Assembly: GCA_014382705.1 (NCBI GenBank)
Contig: JACNJE010000063.1
Location: forward strand, 1-33,530
Direction of reading: 5' to 3'
Source of the DNA: Verrucomicrobiota bacterium
Lineage (GTDB): Bacteria; Verrucomicrobiota; Verrucomicrobiia; Limisphaerales; UBA1096
DNA: 33,530 bases
Made by a program: the position numbers and the translations under genes. Of this stretch, positions 31,853-33,530 are shown one piece after another (position 1 is the first letter of the stretch; each line of letters starts with the position of its first letter). A model generated the notes under the pieces. The model had not been told where the DNA came from. It made no database searches and saw only the letters and a list, made by a program, of their open reading frames with translations.

Positions 31853-32475
31853 GGTGAATCTTCCCTGAAGGTCATGGGGGCCTGGGCTTCGTCCACGTAG
31901 GCGACTTGCTTTTCCTGCCGCGCGAGTGCTTCGGCCAGGAGTTCCTGCTTTGAGCGAAAAAAATCCTCTTTCGGCAGGCCGGTCACGTCGAGCAGCCGTT
32001 CCAAGGCAGCTTCCTGAGTTTCGAGATGCCCGTCTGCGTGGATGTGCAGCACGGGCTGGCCACGCTCCGCCAGTGTCTTGGCCACGAGCAAGGTGCGGTG
32101 GCATTCCAGCGGTTCCTTCTCCACACACATCAGGGCCACGCGATACTTGGCCGCGCCTTGCAACACGCGGTCCAGTCCGCTCTGGAACAGCGGTGTCTGC
32201 GCCAACCGCCCGTATTGCACCCGGCCGTCGAGATAGCAGGAACGGTCCTCGGAACGCGCGCCGACTTCCTTCCCGAGAAACACATACCGGATGCCGCTTG
32301 CCTTCAGGAACTGCTCCAGCGGCTCCCGGTTAAACTGCGGGTTGAACCGGCTGAACGGCGACGACCGCACATCCGCCACCGCCTCAACGCAGTGCAGGCG
32401 CAACAACGCCAGAAACGCCTCGGCGCTGTGCGTCGAGTGGCCAATCGTAAACACGGAATGGGTCGTAGCACTCAT
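31849..32475 (-). CDS. DUF488 family protein (long, first copy)
   Basis: The protein has 208 residues with the full DUF488 pattern: VFTIGHSTHS, VADVRSSPFSRFNPQFN, the region CYLDGRVQYGRLA, and MCVEKEPLECHR with the Cys/Glu/Cys-His-Arg cluster. After this the protein has an extra C-terminal segment of about 50 residues that includes LPKEDFFRSKQELLAEAL. Both ends overlap neighbours by four bases (ATGA), linking it to the dual-OB-like gene upstream and the second DUF488 gene downstream. It may use the conserved cysteines and histidine catalytically or to bind metal, but this is inference. Confidence 0.88.
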   Translation of the reverse strand: MSATTHSVFTIGHSTHSAEAFLALLRLHCVEAVADVRSSPFSRFNPQFNREPLEQFLKASGIRYVFLGKEVGARSEDRSCYLDGRVQYGRLAQTPLFQSGLDRVLQGAAKYRVALMCVEKEPLECHRTLLVAKTLAERGQPVLHIHADGHLETQEAALERLLDVTGLPKEDFFRSKQELLAEALARQEKQVAYVDEAQAPMTFREDSP

Positions 32476-33194
32476 GCTTTCTCAGTTTCGCCCCTTTCGA
32501 TAATGGCGGCAATCAGCTTGTAGGCGTAACCCTCGAATGGCTCGCCCAGACTGATTGCCAGACAAGACTCGCCGAGGCGGTGTTGTGCATCGGGGAGCGC
32601 CAGGAAACGGCGTTCGTAGACCGGGTCCGTCACCCGCAGGTGATACCAGACGCCTTGGAATTGAAACTGCCCCTGCAACCTTCGCTTCGGATTTCCGAAC
32701 GCGGCTCCGGGGCAGGAGACATCGATGGTCAGGTTGTTGATGCGCACCAACCGGAGTGAACTTCCCAGTCGTTCCGCATCCTGCACCGAGATCCGGTCGT
32801 TCAGCCCGCGACCGGTGTGTTGCCCATTGACCCACAGCGGCCCCTCCGGCTCCACGAAGTCTTGAAGCCCCGCCCAATCCATCCGGCCGGTTTTGCGCCA
32901 GTAGAAGGTCGAGTCGAGCAACCAATTCTCCTGTTGGAATTGATGGGGACGCGGTTCGACGAGCGGCACGTCCATCACATCCAGCACGCTGGGGTCGCTC
33001 CCGTCCTCGTAGTGACGCTCCTCCCACGAAACCTCCTGGTGTTCGCGACCGCTCACCGGACGAATCCAAGGGCCGGGTTGCTGGTTCACGATTTCCCGCC
33101 CGGCGATGCAGCGACCGCTGAGTTTGCGCGAATTGGCCAGGCACAGGATGCGTTTGACCTCGTTGGGCAGTTTGATTTCGGGATTGTCTGCCAT
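32472..33194 (-). CDS. Putative dual-OB (DuOB-like) protein
   Basis: The protein has 240 residues, is predicted cytoplasmic, and has no signal or membrane segment. The N terminus RILCLANSRKLSGRCIAGRE and the following WIRPVSGREHQEVSWEERHY resemble proteins annotated as dual OB-domain, which are reported in prokaryotic conflict loci. The middle (about 100-170) and end (VWYHLRVTDPVYERRF) are strand-rich, consistent with two OB-like barrels that would bind nucleic acid or nucleotides. I know the family only from its general appearance. The gene overlaps the DUF488 gene by four bases and starts one base after the 50-residue ORF, so the four form one operon. Confidence 0.6.
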   Translation of the reverse strand: MADNPEIKLPNEVKRILCLANSRKLSGRCIAGREIVNQQPGPWIRPVSGREHQEVSWEERHYEDGSDPSVLDVMDVPLVEPRPHQFQQENWLLDSTFYWRKTGRMDWAGLQDFVEPEGPLWVNGQHTGRGLNDRISVQDAERLGSSLRLVRINNLTIDVSCPGAAFGNPKRRLQGQFQFQGVWYHLRVTDPVYERRFLALPDAQHRLGESCLAISLGEPFEGYAYKLIAAIIERGETEKA

Positions 33195-33195
33195 T

Positions 33196-33348
33196 TCACT
33201 CTTCCTCCTCCGTGCTGCGGCCGAGGCGGTACTTGATGTCGTAGTTCAGGATGAAATTCAACTCCCCTGCCGTGAACCCATAGTGTCCCGACGCCACACT
33301 GTCGTTTTCGTCGGGGCAATCCATGTTGGAGATGATGGTCGTTCTCAT
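33196..33348 (-). pseudogene. Small ORF resembling a DNA methyltransferase C-terminal tail
   Basis: This is a 50-residue frame from ATG 33348 to TGA 33196, one base before the dual-OB gene. The segment GHYGFTAGELNFILNYDIKY followed by RLGR closely resembles the extreme C terminus of Eco57I-like DNA methyltransferases, where HYGFT.EELDFIINYDIKYR-type tails are typical. The catalytic methyltransferase domain is missing: an in-frame TAG lies just upstream (around 33381). It is probably a truncated remnant of a larger modification gene that once headed this operon. An alternative is a retained leader peptide or small functional protein. It is followed without spacing by the next gene, so translation through it may still matter. 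Confidence 0.55.
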
Positions 33349-33530
33349 GAGGCAGGAGAACCCACAAGTGGCGGTGCGCTATACTTGTAATGGGCACTTC
33401 TGGAAACGGGAGACTTGGGTGAACTCGCTCAACTGGCAAGATTTTTTTAAAAATGGACTTCGCTTGGGCCGGCGATTCGCTCAATTCTGCTGTCGTCGGC
33501 CTTCATTTGACCCGACTTAGCCTCCTTTTC
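33349..33530 (-). promoter_or_regulatory. Candidate promoter and operator of DUF488 operon
   Basis: Reading the minus strand, TTTCCA (33406-33401) is followed after 17 bases by TATAGC (33383-33378), a plausible -35/-10 pair. An inverted repeat ACAAGT...ACTTGT (33364-33369 and 33383-33388) overlaps the -10 and could bind a repressor. The remaining bases to the window end show no supported gene. Confidence 0.4.

Noticed and set aside
33086-33484. 132-codon minus frame at the window end
   Set aside because: It overlaps the start of the dual-OB gene and the methyltransferase-tail frame in another phase and has no family pattern.
1-33530. tRNA, rRNA, riboswitch or CRISPR elements
   Set aside because: No T-loop-like GGTTCGAATCC pattern with a matching acceptor stem, no rRNA-like conserved block and no regularly spaced direct repeats were found on reading.

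Overview
The window looks like chromosomal DNA of a high-GC member of the Verrucomicrobiota, or a close PVC-superphylum relative. The main reason is the 1164-residue secreted protein with a PVC-type dehydrogenase propeller, HEAT-like repeats and a terminal cytochrome c domain. Supporting signs are many exported proteins, a lipoprotein TPR scaffold and a bacterial fatty-acid synthesis cluster. No rRNA, tRNA or CRISPR array was seen. The phylum is inferred from gene content only.

Layout. (1) 116-11538, plus strand: a tight membrane-biology cluster of an ABC-2 permease, three consecutive SPFH/band-7 proteins (the first fused to a polytopic membrane domain), a P1B-type metal ATPase with a His/Asp-rich tail, an ABC ATPase, a second ABC-2 permease and an unrecognised membrane-anchored protein. 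(2) 11593-23509, plus strand: a secreted propeller-like protein, a lower-GC AAA ATPase/PD-(D/E)XK protein that looks acquired, the giant dehydrogenase/cytochrome protein, metG, a CPBP membrane protease and a secreted prolyl oligopeptidase. (3) 23531-27248, minus strand: a TPR lipoprotein followed by dnaG. (4) 27319-30841, plus strand: a DUF362-like exported protein, then fabG-acpP-fabF. (5) 30842-31414: a repeat-rich non-coding stretch with a 92-bp MITE-like inverted-repeat element and the apparent remnant of a REP-associated (RAYT) transposase. (6) 31415-33348, minus strand: a translationally coupled operon of a 50-residue ORF that resembles the tail of a DNA methyltransferase, a putative dual-OB protein and two DUF488 proteins. 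This looks like the residue of a defence or DNA-modification island.

The most striking signal is not a gene. It is a highly iterated palindrome with core CTTGGCCAAG, often extended to CGCTTGGCCAAGCG. I count 24 exact 10-mer copies and 7 exact 14-mer copies in 33.5 kb; a random 10-mer would be expected about 0.03 times. Seven of the 24 copies lie in the roughly 6% of the window that is non-coding. The 17 copies inside genes are read only as Leu-Ala-Lys (10) or Leu-Gly-Gln (7), never in the third frame, which would give Trp-Pro. Two copies form the signal-peptidase region of exported proteins. The palindrome is absent from the acquired-looking AAA ATPase gene and from the DUF488 island. It resembles in style the HIP1 palindrome of cyanobacteria, but I know of no description of this sequence.
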